Shown here in pieces: positions 35,684 through 43,804 of a stretch of DNA of 64,000 bases. Source of the stretch: FLUQ01 sp031551515. Its GTDB lineage: Bacteria; Desulfobacterota; Desulfovibrionia; Desulfovibrionales; Desulfovibrionaceae. The notes beneath the pieces are model-generated. The model worked only from the letters and a program-made list of their open reading frames with translations. It was not told the origin of the DNA and made no database searches. The stretch spans positions 7,077 through 71,076 of the forward strand of contig JAVBNL010000028.1 of assembly GCA_031551515.1 (NCBI GenBank). The letters are read 5' to 3'. The translations under genes were made by a program, and so were the position numbers. Each line of letters opens with the position of its first letter. Position 1 is the stretch's first letter.

Positions 35684-36628
35684 TCAGGCTCCTTTCCCCC
35701 CGGCGCCGTCCGCCGCGCCCAAAAGCGCGTCCGCGACCTTGCCGGCGATAACCGAGCCTACATACTGCTGTGATTCGACCGTGCGCGCGCCCATATGCGG
35801 CACGACAACCACTTGAGGAAAGCGCAGCAAGGGGTGGTCCGCTCCGGGCGGTTCCTGTTCCAAAACGTCAAGACAAAGCCCGCGTATTTTTCCGCTTTCA
35901 AGCCCGCGTAGCATGGCGGCCTCGTCAAGAATGCCGCCCCGGGCCAGATTGGCGATAATTACCCCGTCTTTCATGGACGCGACAGCGGCATCATTGATCA
36001 TGCCTTGTGTTTCCGGGGTCAGAGGGGCGTGCACGCTGATGACGTCCGCTTCACGGTAAAGGGCTTCCGCCGCCACAAGGGCTATGCCTTCCGCCGCCGC
36101 CCTCTCCGCCGGGCACATGGGGTCGTAAGCCACGACCCGCATGCCGAAGGCCCGGCACAATTGCGCTACCCGCAAACCAATGCGGCCCAAGGCTATCAGG
36201 CCCAAGGTCTTGTCTTTCAGCTGCGAGCCGAGAAAGCTGTCCGCGCGCCAGTGGCCGGCCCGCACGTCGTTGTAGGCCGGGCAGATGTTGCGAACCAGCG
36301 AAAGCAACAACCCCATCGCCAGTTCCGCGACCGCGTCGGTGTTGCCGCCGGGCACGGAAAGCACCGCGATGCCCCGCTCCTTGGCCGCCGCCACATCGAT
36401 ATGGTCCAGGCCGATGCCGTGCATGCCGATGGCTTTGAGTTTGGGAGCCCGCCGGATGATATCGCCCGGCAGAGCCACTTTTGTGCGCACGATAACGCCG
36501 TCGGCATCGGCCAGCGCTTCCGCCAGTTCTTCCGGCGAAGGAAGAAAGCGGAACACGGGCTCTATGCCGCGCTTGCGCAGAACGCTCGCCGCGTCATCGT
36601 GAATCTTTTCCGCGATCAGCACTTTCAT
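35684..36628 (-). CDS. NAD-dependent D-2-hydroxyacid dehydrogenase
   Basis: About 314 residues, phosphoglycerate-dehydrogenase-like but without an ACT domain. The NAD site is LGLIALGRIGLRVAQLCRAF. The catalytic Arg lies in NLARGGILDEAAML, the Glu in LEQEPPGADHP and the His in VVPHMGARTVES. The ATG at 36628 overlaps the lyase stop (ATGA), so translation is coupled. It would oxidise a 2-hydroxy acid, or reduce a 2-oxo acid, in the pathway. Confidence 0.9.
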   Translation of the reverse strand: MKVLIAEKIHDDAASVLRKRGIEPVFRFLPSPEELAEALADADGVIVRTKVALPGDIIRRAPKLKAIGMHGIGLDHIDVAAAKERGIAVLSVPGGNTDAVAELAMGLLLSLVRNICPAYNDVRAGHWRADSFLGSQLKDKTLGLIALGRIGLRVAQLCRAFGMRVVAYDPMCPAERAAAEGIALVAAEALYREADVISVHAPLTPETQGMINDAAVASMKDGVIIANLARGGILDEAAMLRGLESGKIRGLCLDVLEQEPPGADHPLLRFPQVVVVPHMGARTVESQQYVGSVIAGKVADALLGAADGAGGKGA

Positions 36629-37557
36629 GGCTGCGCGCATTTGGCGAAAGGAGCCAGATCCGAAGTTTTTCCGGCTTTCAGCACGCAGCTTTCCGTGGGA
36701 TGGCCCACATATTCCTGCGCCAGACGGGCCACTCCGATGGCCTTGTCTATATCCACACCCGTTTCAACGCCCATGCCCGCGAACATGTTCAAGATGTCTT
36801 CGGTGGCGATGTTGCCGGAAGCGCCGGGCGCGAAGGGGCAACCGCCCAGGCCCGCGAAAGCCCCGTCAAACCAGGTCACCCCGGCCATAAGCCCGGCGAA
36901 GATGTTGCCCAGAGCCATGTTGCGGGTATTGTGAAAATGCAGCACCCACTCCACCTGAGGGAAAGCTTCCCGCATGGCCACACACTGGTTGTAAACCTGA
37001 AGCGGATGGGCCATGCCCGTGGTATCGGACATGGATATTTCGGTGATGCCCAGATCGATGAAGCTCCGGGCCATGAATTTGATCTGGCTCAGGGGCACGT
37101 CGCCTTCAAAGGGGCAACCGAAAGCCGTGCCGATGGCGGCGGAAAGAGGCACGCCCGCGCCGTTCGCCAGCTTGACGCACTCCGCAAAGCCCTGCACGGA
37201 CTCTTGAGGCGTTTTGTTAAAGTTGTTGCGGTTGTGCGACTCGCTGGCGGACGCGGTCAGCTTGATCTTGCCTATGCCCGCTTCGATGGCCCGTTCAGCC
37301 CCGCGCACGTTGGGCACCAGCGCCCTGAATTCCACGCCCGGGACCTTGCCCACCATGCGCAGCACGTCGGGGGTGTCGGCCATTTGCGGCGTGGCCTTGG
37401 GGTTCACGAAGGAACCGATCTCAATGACCTTTATGCCCGCGGCGATACAACCTCTGACCAGATTGGCCTTTTGTTCGGTGGGGATAATTTTTTTCTCGTT
37501 CTGCAGCCCGTCGCGCGGACCCACTTCGCAAATAACCGCTCGTTTCGGCAAATTCAT
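36625..37557 (-). CDS. Hydroxymethylglutaryl-CoA lyase-like enzyme
   Basis: About 310 residues, DRE-TIM metallolyase fold. Key motifs are CEVGPRDGLQNEKK, HFHNTRNMAL (metal histidines) and the HMG-CoA lyase signature with catalytic Cys in FAGLGGCPFAPGASGN. It cleaves a 3-hydroxy-3-methyl-acyl-CoA to acetyl-CoA and an oxo acid, or a close analogue. Beside a class III CoA-transferase, the pair would activate and cleave a dicarboxylic hydroxy acid. GGAGG precedes the ATG at 37557. Confidence 0.93.
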   Translation of the reverse strand: MNLPKRAVICEVGPRDGLQNEKKIIPTEQKANLVRGCIAAGIKVIEIGSFVNPKATPQMADTPDVLRMVGKVPGVEFRALVPNVRGAERAIEAGIGKIKLTASASESHNRNNFNKTPQESVQGFAECVKLANGAGVPLSAAIGTAFGCPFEGDVPLSQIKFMARSFIDLGITEISMSDTTGMAHPLQVYNQCVAMREAFPQVEWVLHFHNTRNMALGNIFAGLMAGVTWFDGAFAGLGGCPFAPGASGNIATEDILNMFAGMGVETGVDIDKAIGVARLAQEYVGHPTESCVLKAGKTSDLAPFAKCAQP

Positions 37558-37586
37558 ACTTTCCTCCACAATATGCGCATGTCGCG

Positions 37587-38777
37587 TTAAATGACGCCTT
37601 GTTCTTTCAGTTCGCCCAGCCGGGCGGCATCCAGCCCCAGCAACTCGCCGTAAACTTCGGCGTTATGCTGGCCCAAAGCCGGCCCCGGCCATTTGACCGC
37701 GCCGGGATTCTCTTTAAATCGCGGAACGATGCCGGGCATTTTAATGCTTCCAAAATCCGGATGCGGCACATCAAGAATATTATTGCGCGCCGCGTAGTGC
37801 GGATCCTCAAAAATATCCGCCATGCTGTACACCAGGTTCGTGGGCACCCCGGCTTCATCAACGATGCGGCGCAGTTCGTCATACCGCAGCGACCCCACCC
37901 AGGCGCGCACAAGCGCATCCAGCGCCGCGTCGTTTTGCAGCCGCGCCGCCATGGTCGAATACATGGGATCCGTCAGCATATCCTTGCGGCCCATAACCCC
38001 GGCCAGGTATTCCCAGGTTTTGTCCGTGCTGCAGACCAGCACGACCCATTTGCCGTCTTTGGTCTCGTAGGTGCCTCCGGGGCTGGAAGTGCCGCTGAGT
38101 TTCGGCGTGCGTTCGCGCAGCACGCCGTTCTTGTGCAGGTCCATCACGGGTATTTCGAGCATGCGGAAAATGCCTTCGTACAGGCTGACGTCGACCTCTT
38201 CAGGTTTTCCGGCCATGACGTCGCGGTTATACAGGGCCATCAGAATGCCGGAGAGGGCATACAGACCACTGACGTAGTCGGTCAGTGAAAAGGAAGGGCT
38301 CACCGGCGGCCGGTCTTTGAACCCGGTCAGGTACGTCATGCCGGAATACGCCGTCGCAGGAGTGCCGAAACCGGCTTTGGCCGCGTTGGGGCCCGTTTGG
38401 CCGTAACCCGTCATGCGGGCGATGACCAGCTTGGGGTTCACCGCGAGCAGCGTTTCACGGTCAAGGCCCCATTTGTCCATGGTGCCAGTACGGAAATTTT
38501 CGATCAAAACGTCGCTTTTGCCCGCAAGGCCCAAGAAAATTTCTTTGCCGGCCTCTTTACGCAAATCAAGCGTCACGCAACGTTTGTTGCGGCCCATTGC
38601 GGCCCAGCGCATGGGCTGGCCCTTGTGGTACGGCCCCAGACGGCGAAACGGGTCTCCGCCGTCCGGCATTTCAACCTTTATGACGTCAGCGCCGAAATCA
38701 GCCATCATCGCCGCGCAAAACGGCGCGGCAATGACTGTGGATGTTTCAAGCACCCGAATGCCGTCAAGCAAAGCCAT
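37587..38777 (-). CDS. Class III (CaiB/BaiF) CoA-transferase
   Basis: About 396 residues. The N-terminal block LDGIRVLETSTVIAAPFCAA, AMGRNKRCVTLDLRK, DVLIENFRTGTMDKWGLD and SFSLTDYVSGLYALSGILMAL are typical. The catalytic Asp is the one in SLTDYVSG. It moves CoA from a donor such as succinyl- or acetyl-CoA to a carboxylic acid. It is the first gene of the catabolic block, with a GGGGGA ribosome site and a palindromic operator candidate about 20 bases upstream. Confidence 0.93.
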   Translation of the reverse strand: MALLDGIRVLETSTVIAAPFCAAMMADFGADVIKVEMPDGGDPFRRLGPYHKGQPMRWAAMGRNKRCVTLDLRKEAGKEIFLGLAGKSDVLIENFRTGTMDKWGLDRETLLAVNPKLVIARMTGYGQTGPNAAKAGFGTPATAYSGMTYLTGFKDRPPVSPSFSLTDYVSGLYALSGILMALYNRDVMAGKPEEVDVSLYEGIFRMLEIPVMDLHKNGVLRERTPKLSGTSSPGGTYETKDGKWVVLVCSTDKTWEYLAGVMGRKDMLTDPMYSTMAARLQNDAALDALVRAWVGSLRYDELRRIVDEAGVPTNLVYSMADIFEDPHYAARNNILDVPHPDFGSIKMPGIVPRFKENPGAVKWPGPALGQHNAEVYGELLGLDAARLGELKEQGVI

Positions 38778-38797
38778 ACATCCCCCTTTCCAATGCA

Positions 38798-38812
38798 TGG
38801 AAATTATTTCCG
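38798..38812. promoter_or_regulatory. IclR-type operator upstream of the CoA-transferase
   Basis: TGGAAATTATTTCCG matches the IclR-family consensus TGGAAATNATTTCCA, as I recall it, at all but the last position. It lies about 20 bases upstream of the ATG, a repressing position. The IclR gene closes the same block. Confidence 0.6.
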
Positions 38813-38901
38813 TAAAATAAAAAACAAATATTTACGCAATAGTACGTAGAAATTAAATAAAACTAAATTATACCCAAAAGAAGATCGTTAGTGTAAATTA
38901 A

Positions 38902-38920
38902 ATTTCCATTCTTTGGAAAT
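38902..38920. promoter_or_regulatory. Second inverted repeat upstream of the CoA-transferase
   Basis: ATTTCCA and TGGAAAT flank a 5-base spacer. The half-sites equal those of the site at 38798 but are turned outward. It lies in the AT-rich intergenic stretch between the CoA-transferase and queF, and could be a second regulator site. Confidence 0.45.
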
Positions 38921-39046
38921 AATTTTTATTTATCGAAAGCAACTTTTCCTGTCAAGCGTTCGCGCTGCGCCCGCATCTTCACTTTACCTTGCGCGCCGGG
39001 CAGGATAAAGCCATGGAGCGCGCCGCTCACGCGCAGGAGAAAAGCC

Positions 39047-39535
39047 ATGACCTCAGCCCCAAAAAAAAACGTGGAAAAAAACAAAAACCCGGAAACAGCC
39101 GGGCTGACCAAGCTGGGTTCGCCGGCCGCCTACCGTTTTGACAAGCCGGGAAAAGACCTGCTGGAAGCCTTTCCCAACCGCTACCCCGACCGCGACTACG
39201 TCGTGACCTTTGACCACCCGGAATTCACCAGCCTGTGCCCAATGACCGGCCAGCCCGATTTCGCCACCATCACCGTGCGCTATGTGCCGGGGCCGCGTTG
39301 CGTCGAATCCAAATCATTCAAGCTGTATATGGCCGCGTACCGCAACCACGGCTCGTTCATGGAAAGCGTGACCAACGCCATTGCCGACGACCTGATAACC
39401 ACCCTCGCCCCCCGCCGCATGACCGTGACCGGCGCGTTCAATGTGCGCGGCGGCACCGCCATCACCGTGCGTGTGGAGCATATTGACCCCACGCTGCCCA
39501 AAGCCAAAGCCGAAGCCCTGGCGAAACTGTGGTGA
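39047..39535 (+). CDS. queF: NADPH-dependent 7-cyano-7-deazaguanine (preQ0) reductase
   Basis: A 162-residue single-domain QueF. The catalytic cysteine is in FTSLCPMTGQPDFATI, with the family block ESKSFKLYMAAYRNHGSFME. It reduces preQ0 to preQ1 in queuosine synthesis. GGAG precedes the ATG. It sits between the two catabolic blocks without an obvious link to either; the VUT transporter at 30194 is the related gene. Confidence 0.95.
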   Translation: MTSAPKKNVEKNKNPETAGLTKLGSPAAYRFDKPGKDLLEAFPNRYPDRDYVVTFDHPEFTSLCPMTGQPDFATITVRYVPGPRCVESKSFKLYMAAYRNHGSFMESVTNAIADDLITTLAPRRMTVTGAFNVRGGTAITVRVEHIDPTLPKAKAEALAKLW

Positions 39536-39584
39536 ACGGGGTATAAAAGGTTAAACGCCGCGCACGCGCGTACCGGAGAGAACC

Positions 39585-41516
39585 ATGGCCCGCATCGGCA
39601 TCATCGCGCCGGACATGCGTCTGTTCCAGAGCATTTCCCCCATTGCCGCGGAACTGGGTCTGGCCGGCTCTCTGACCATGCACTGCGCCACCATGGAAGA
39701 AGGACTCGACATCGCCCGGGCCATGGAAAAGGACGGGGTGGACGTCATTGTCTCGCGCGGCGCGACTGTGGAGCTTCTGGCCGATTCCGGCATTCGCGTT
39801 CCCGTCGTCAGCATCCCCATCAACATCCAGGACCTGGCCAACGCTCTGCGCCGGGCCAGGGATATCACAGGGCTCACCAGACCGCGCATCGCCTTCGTCA
39901 CTTACCCCCGTATCGACTGGGATCTGAAGGCTTTTTCTTCGCTGCTGGACATGGACCTGCATATCTATCCCACGGGCCTGACCCGCGCCGCCGTCGTCAG
40001 CGCAGCGCACAGGGCTCTGGCGGAAGGAGCGGACGTGGCGGTGGGCGGGCCCACTTCAGAACAGACCCTGCGCGGCCGCATGCCCTTCATTTTGTATGAG
40101 TCGGAACCCGTTTCCCTGCGCCAGGCCTTGCTGGAAGCGAAAAAAATAGCCTACGCCCGGGAGCTGGAACAGACCCAGGCCCAAATGTTCAGGGCCGTGG
40201 TGAACATATCCAACGACGCCTTTCTCTCCCTTGATTCCGACGGCCGTATCCGCCTGGCCAACCCCAAGGCTTGCCAGATCCTGGGCTTGCCTCCGGGCAT
40301 TGAGGGCCGCCTCGCCCGCGAATTGATTTCCGCGCCGGCGCTGTTCGCCTGCATGGAAGAAGGCCAGCGGATGGACAACGAACTCTTGCATATCGAAGGG
40401 CAAAGCGTGCTCGCCAGCGCCGTGCCCACCGTGGTCGGCGGCAAGACGACAGGGGCGGTCATCAGTTTTCAACCCACCACCCAGATCGAGGCGCTGGAAG
40501 CCCGCATACGGCGCAGCCGGGTCAAGGGGTTTGTGGCCAAACACTTTTTCACGGATATCGCCGGCATCTCCCCCCAGATCAGCGCGGTGCGCCTTCTTGC
40601 GGAACGCTATGCCGCCCGGGGCGGGCCCGTACTGCTGCAAGGGGAAACAGGCACGGGCAAAGAGCTGTTCGCCCAGGCCGTGCATAACGCCTCGGCCCGT
40701 CGACGCGGCCCCTTTGTGGCAGTCAACTGCGCGGCGCTGCCTCCTTCTCTGCTGGAGTCGGAATTCTTCGGCTATGAAGAGGGCGCCTTTACCGGCGCCC
40801 AGCGCAAAGGCAAACCGGGCTTGTTCGAGCTGGCCCACCAGGGCACCATCTTCCTGGACGAGATCGCGGCCATGGACCACTACGGGCAAACCCGCCTGCT
40901 GCGCGTCTTGCAGGAAAAAAGCGTCATGCGCCTGGGAGGCGACAAATATACCCCTGTGGACTTCATGGTCATTGCCGCCTCAAACAGCTCCTTGTGGACA
41001 AAAGTGACTCAGGGGCAATTTCGCGAAGACTTGTATTACCGGCTGCACGTTCTGCCTCTGACGCTGCCCCCCCTGCGCGAACGGGAAGGGGATATCACCC
41101 ATCTTGCCGGGCTCTTCATGCGCGGCGAACCGTCTTCCGGCGGCGGGGCGATCCTTTCCGGCCGGGTTTTGCGCCTTCTGGAAGAACATAACTGGCCCGG
41201 CAACGTCCGCGAGCTCAAACACTGCATCCGGCGCCTCTGCCTGCTGTGCGACTCCGGCCCGGTCTCGCCCGAACAGGTGGAAACGGCCCTCGCCCTGCCG
41301 CAAAGCCGCGAAACGGCAAGCCGGACCCTTCCCTGCCCGGCGGCCGGCGAAGACGACCCCGTACGCCGGGCGGAGTGCAGGCAGATCCTTGACGCGCTGG
41401 ACGCAAGCGACGGCAACCAGCGCAAGGCGGCGGAACTTCTGGGCGTCGACAAGGGCACCCTGTACCGCAGAATGCGCCGTCTGGGGATCAAAAAAACCAA
41501 GCTGTACCAGCCGTAG
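39585..41516 (+). CDS. PrpR-type sigma-54-dependent transcriptional activator
   Basis: A 643-residue enhancer-binding protein. The N-terminal PrpR/propionate-sensor-like domain (about 1-185) is followed by PAS (about 195-300). The AAA+ domain has Walker A GETGTGKE, the sigma-54 contact loop EGAFTGAQRKG, Walker B IFLDEIAAM and the arginine region FREDLYYRL. A Fis-type helix-turn-helix ends it (NQRKAAELLGVDKGTLYRRM). It is immediately upstream of a gene block with a -24/-12 promoter and is its probable activator. PrpR domains usually sense a small carboxylate or its CoA product. Confidence 0.95.
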   Translation: MARIGIIAPDMRLFQSISPIAAELGLAGSLTMHCATMEEGLDIARAMEKDGVDVIVSRGATVELLADSGIRVPVVSIPINIQDLANALRRARDITGLTRPRIAFVTYPRIDWDLKAFSSLLDMDLHIYPTGLTRAAVVSAAHRALAEGADVAVGGPTSEQTLRGRMPFILYESEPVSLRQALLEAKKIAYARELEQTQAQMFRAVVNISNDAFLSLDSDGRIRLANPKACQILGLPPGIEGRLARELISAPALFACMEEGQRMDNELLHIEGQSVLASAVPTVVGGKTTGAVISFQPTTQIEALEARIRRSRVKGFVAKHFFTDIAGISPQISAVRLLAERYAARGGPVLLQGETGTGKELFAQAVHNASARRRGPFVAVNCAALPPSLLESEFFGYEEGAFTGAQRKGKPGLFELAHQGTIFLDEIAAMDHYGQTRLLRVLQEKSVMRLGGDKYTPVDFMVIAASNSSLWTKVTQGQFREDLYYRLHVLPLTLPPLREREGDITHLAGLFMRGEPSSGGGAILSGRVLRLLEEHNWPGNVRELKHCIRRLCLLCDSGPVSPEQVETALALPQSRETASRTLPCPAAGEDDPVRRAECRQILDALDASDGNQRKAAELLGVDKGTLYRRMRRLGIKKTKLYQP

Positions 41517-41637
41517 AGCGTCCCTTTTTCAAAACAAGACGCTTTGATACAGGCGCCTTTGCCCCATAGAGGGCGAAGACGCCTGCATTGCGGCAAACAC
41601 ATCACCATATTTTCTTGTTTTTCCGCAACAGCATTTC

Positions 41638-41653
41638 TGGAATGTTCTTTGCT
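41638..41653 (+). promoter_or_regulatory. Sigma-54 (-24/-12) promoter for the MFS-MBL-LarA block
   Basis: TGGAATGTTCTTTGCT has the invariant GG and GC exactly 10 bases apart, as sigma-54 promoters need. It stands 45 bases before the transporter ATG and 120 bases after the stop of the sigma-54 activator. Confidence 0.75.
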
Positions 41654-41697
41654 GTACTCTTTTTTTGCTCCACACCCTTATTCAGGAGGAACAGCCC

Positions 41698-43020
41698 ATG
41701 CAGTCCGCCACCATTTTAGATGCGGCCACCCCGCAATATTCCGAAAACGTGACGTCTCTGTGGAAAAGCAAGCGCATGTACATCATCGCGTTTCTGTTCA
41801 CTCTCACCATCATCAACTACGCCGACCGGGTGAACATGTCGGTGGCCGCCCAGCACGTGGCCAAGCATTTCAACTGGGACAACGCCACGATGGGCATCGT
41901 CATGTCCTCGTTCCTCTGGACCTACGCCGCCTGCCTGGTGCCCATGGGCTGGCTGGTGGACCGTTTCGGTTCGCGCAAAATGAACACCTGGGGCATCAGC
42001 ATCTGGTCCGCGGCGGCCATGATGACCGGGTTCGTGGGCGGGCTGCCTTCCATGCTCGCCATACGCCTGGCTTTGGGCGCCGGCGAATCCACCACCTGGC
42101 CCGCCTGCGGCAAAATAGTCCGCACCTGGTTCCCGGCCAAAGAGCGCGGCATAGCCACCGCCTTCTACCAGGCGGGCAGCAGTTGCGGCGCCGCCATTGC
42201 CATGCCCATCGTGGCCTGGCTGGTGGTGACCACCGGCTGGCAGATGTCCTTTGTCATCACCGGCGCCATCGGCTTTGTCTGGCTGCTCTTCTGGCTGCGC
42301 ATGTACCGCGAGCCCGAAGAATGCACCTGGCTGCCTGAAGACGAAAAAGCATACATTCTGGCCAACCGCACCGCCGCCGGCCAGGTTCAGGTCGCAGTCG
42401 AGCATCAGGGCAAAAGCAAGGTCGCCCGCCTGCTCAGCCAGAAAACCATGTGGGGCATAGCCATATCCCAGGGCACCATGGTCTATACCCAGTACCTGAT
42501 CTTGACCTGGCTGCCTTCCTATCTCATGCAGGTCAAGAAGATGGACATCAAGAGCGCCAGCTATTTCAGCGCTGCCGCGTTTCTTTTCGCCACCGTCTTC
42601 GCCCTTATCGTGGGCCGCATGAGCGACGTGCGCATGACCGCGGAACGCCTAGCCCAGGGCGGCCGCAGAAACGCTGTGGTCCTCTTCCTGCTGCTTTCCG
42701 CCGTGGTCGGCTGCGTCACCCTGGTTGACAACCACTTCCTGATCTTCCTGTTCGTGGGCCTGGCTCTTGCCTTCACTACCACCGCGCTCAGCTTGAACCT
42801 CGCTTTGACCAACGACCTGATCAAAGATTCCAGCGTCACCGGCACGGCCATCGGCATCCAGGTGCTGGGGGGCAACACCTTCGGGCTCACCGCCCCCATG
42901 ATCACCGGCTTTATCGCCAAGTTCACCGGCAGCTTTGACAGCGGGTTCTATCTGGCCGGCATTCTGCTGTGCTTCGGCGCGTTCATGTCCTATGCCCTGG
43001 CGCGCAAGCCTATTGAATAA
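41698..43020 (+). CDS. MFS transporter, anion:cation symporter (hexuronate/galactonate) type
   Basis: About 440 residues with 12 hydrophobic segments. Family blocks are INYADRVNMSVAAQHVAKHF, GWLVDRFGSRK, ALGAGESTTWPACGKIVRTWF and KERGIATAFYQAGSSCGAAI. ACS-family members import organic acids such as galactonate, tartrate or glucarate with H+. CAGGAGGAACAG precedes the ATG at 41698. It is the first gene after the sigma-54 promoter. Confidence 0.92.
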   Translation: MQSATILDAATPQYSENVTSLWKSKRMYIIAFLFTLTIINYADRVNMSVAAQHVAKHFNWDNATMGIVMSSFLWTYAACLVPMGWLVDRFGSRKMNTWGISIWSAAAMMTGFVGGLPSMLAIRLALGAGESTTWPACGKIVRTWFPAKERGIATAFYQAGSSCGAAIAMPIVAWLVVTTGWQMSFVITGAIGFVWLLFWLRMYREPEECTWLPEDEKAYILANRTAAGQVQVAVEHQGKSKVARLLSQKTMWGIAISQGTMVYTQYLILTWLPSYLMQVKKMDIKSASYFSAAAFLFATVFALIVGRMSDVRMTAERLAQGGRRNAVVLFLLLSAVVGCVTLVDNHFLIFLFVGLALAFTTTALSLNLALTNDLIKDSSVTGTAIGIQVLGGNTFGLTAPMITGFIAKFTGSFDSGFYLAGILLCFGAFMSYALARKPIE

Positions 43021-43032
43021 GGGAGATAATCC

Positions 43033-43776
43033 ATGAAGGCAGAAATACTTTTCTCCGGCTTTCCGGGCACGCTTACGGCCGGGTATATGCAATGGAGTTC
43101 CGTGGCCCTGGTGCAGACGGGCGGCAAAAATATACTCTTTGATACGGCGGGCCCCGTGCGCCGTACCAGCCTGATTCCCCGCCTGGCCAAGGCCGGCCTG
43201 AAACCCGAAGATATCCACATGCTGTTCATCAGCCATCTGCATAACGATCATATGCAAAACTACGACCTTTTTCCCGGAGCGGAAATTCTGGTTCATGAAA
43301 CGGAAATCGCCTATGCGGAACAAGGAACGGACATCTGGCAGATTCCGGCCATATTCAAGGACATGAAAGCCAACCGCAAACTGCGGGCGGTAAAGGAAGG
43401 AGACGAAGTGGCCCCGGGCGCCACCGTGCTGCACACCCCGGGCCACACCCCGGGTTGCATGTCTCTGGTGCTGCAGGATGCGAGCATGCCCACCATGATT
43501 CTGGCCGGAGACGCGGTGAAAAACCTGGCGGAACTCGCCACCGGAGCCGCCGCCATGAGCCTGGACCAGACGGCTACCAGCAACAGCATCAAAAAGGTCA
43601 GGAACATCGCCAAACTGGTGCAACCCGGCCACGACCGCATGCTGGCCGTGGAACCGGACCGCATCCGGGCCACGCACGCGGCGCGCGAAACCATTATCGT
43701 GCCCGCCAACGTGGTGGACGTTGAGCCCCGGCGCCTTGAGCTGACACTTGAGCAGACCTGGCTGCCCATTTCCTGA
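43033..43776 (+). CDS. Metallo-beta-lactamase-fold hydrolase
   Basis: A 247-residue enzyme with the metal motif SHLHNDHMQN (HxHxDH), VLHTPGHTPGCM, an aspartate in ILAGDAV and a late PGHDR. The layout is that of AttM-type lactonases and related hydrolases. In this block it may open a lactone or cleave a thioester of the imported acid. It lies 12 bases after the transporter gene. Confidence 0.88.
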   Translation: MKAEILFSGFPGTLTAGYMQWSSVALVQTGGKNILFDTAGPVRRTSLIPRLAKAGLKPEDIHMLFISHLHNDHMQNYDLFPGAEILVHETEIAYAEQGTDIWQIPAIFKDMKANRKLRAVKEGDEVAPGATVLHTPGHTPGCMSLVLQDASMPTMILAGDAVKNLAELATGAAAMSLDQTATSNSIKKVRNIAKLVQPGHDRMLAVEPDRIRATHAARETIIVPANVVDVEPRRLELTLEQTWLPIS

Positions 43777-43804
43777 CGCGGCCCTTTACCTTTGGAAAAC
43801 GCAT

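Noticed and set aside
38820..39040. A sigma-54 promoter for the CoA-transferase block
   Set aside because: No GG-N10-GC match was found on the minus strand upstream of the CoA-transferase, so sigma-54 control is proposed only for the MFS block.
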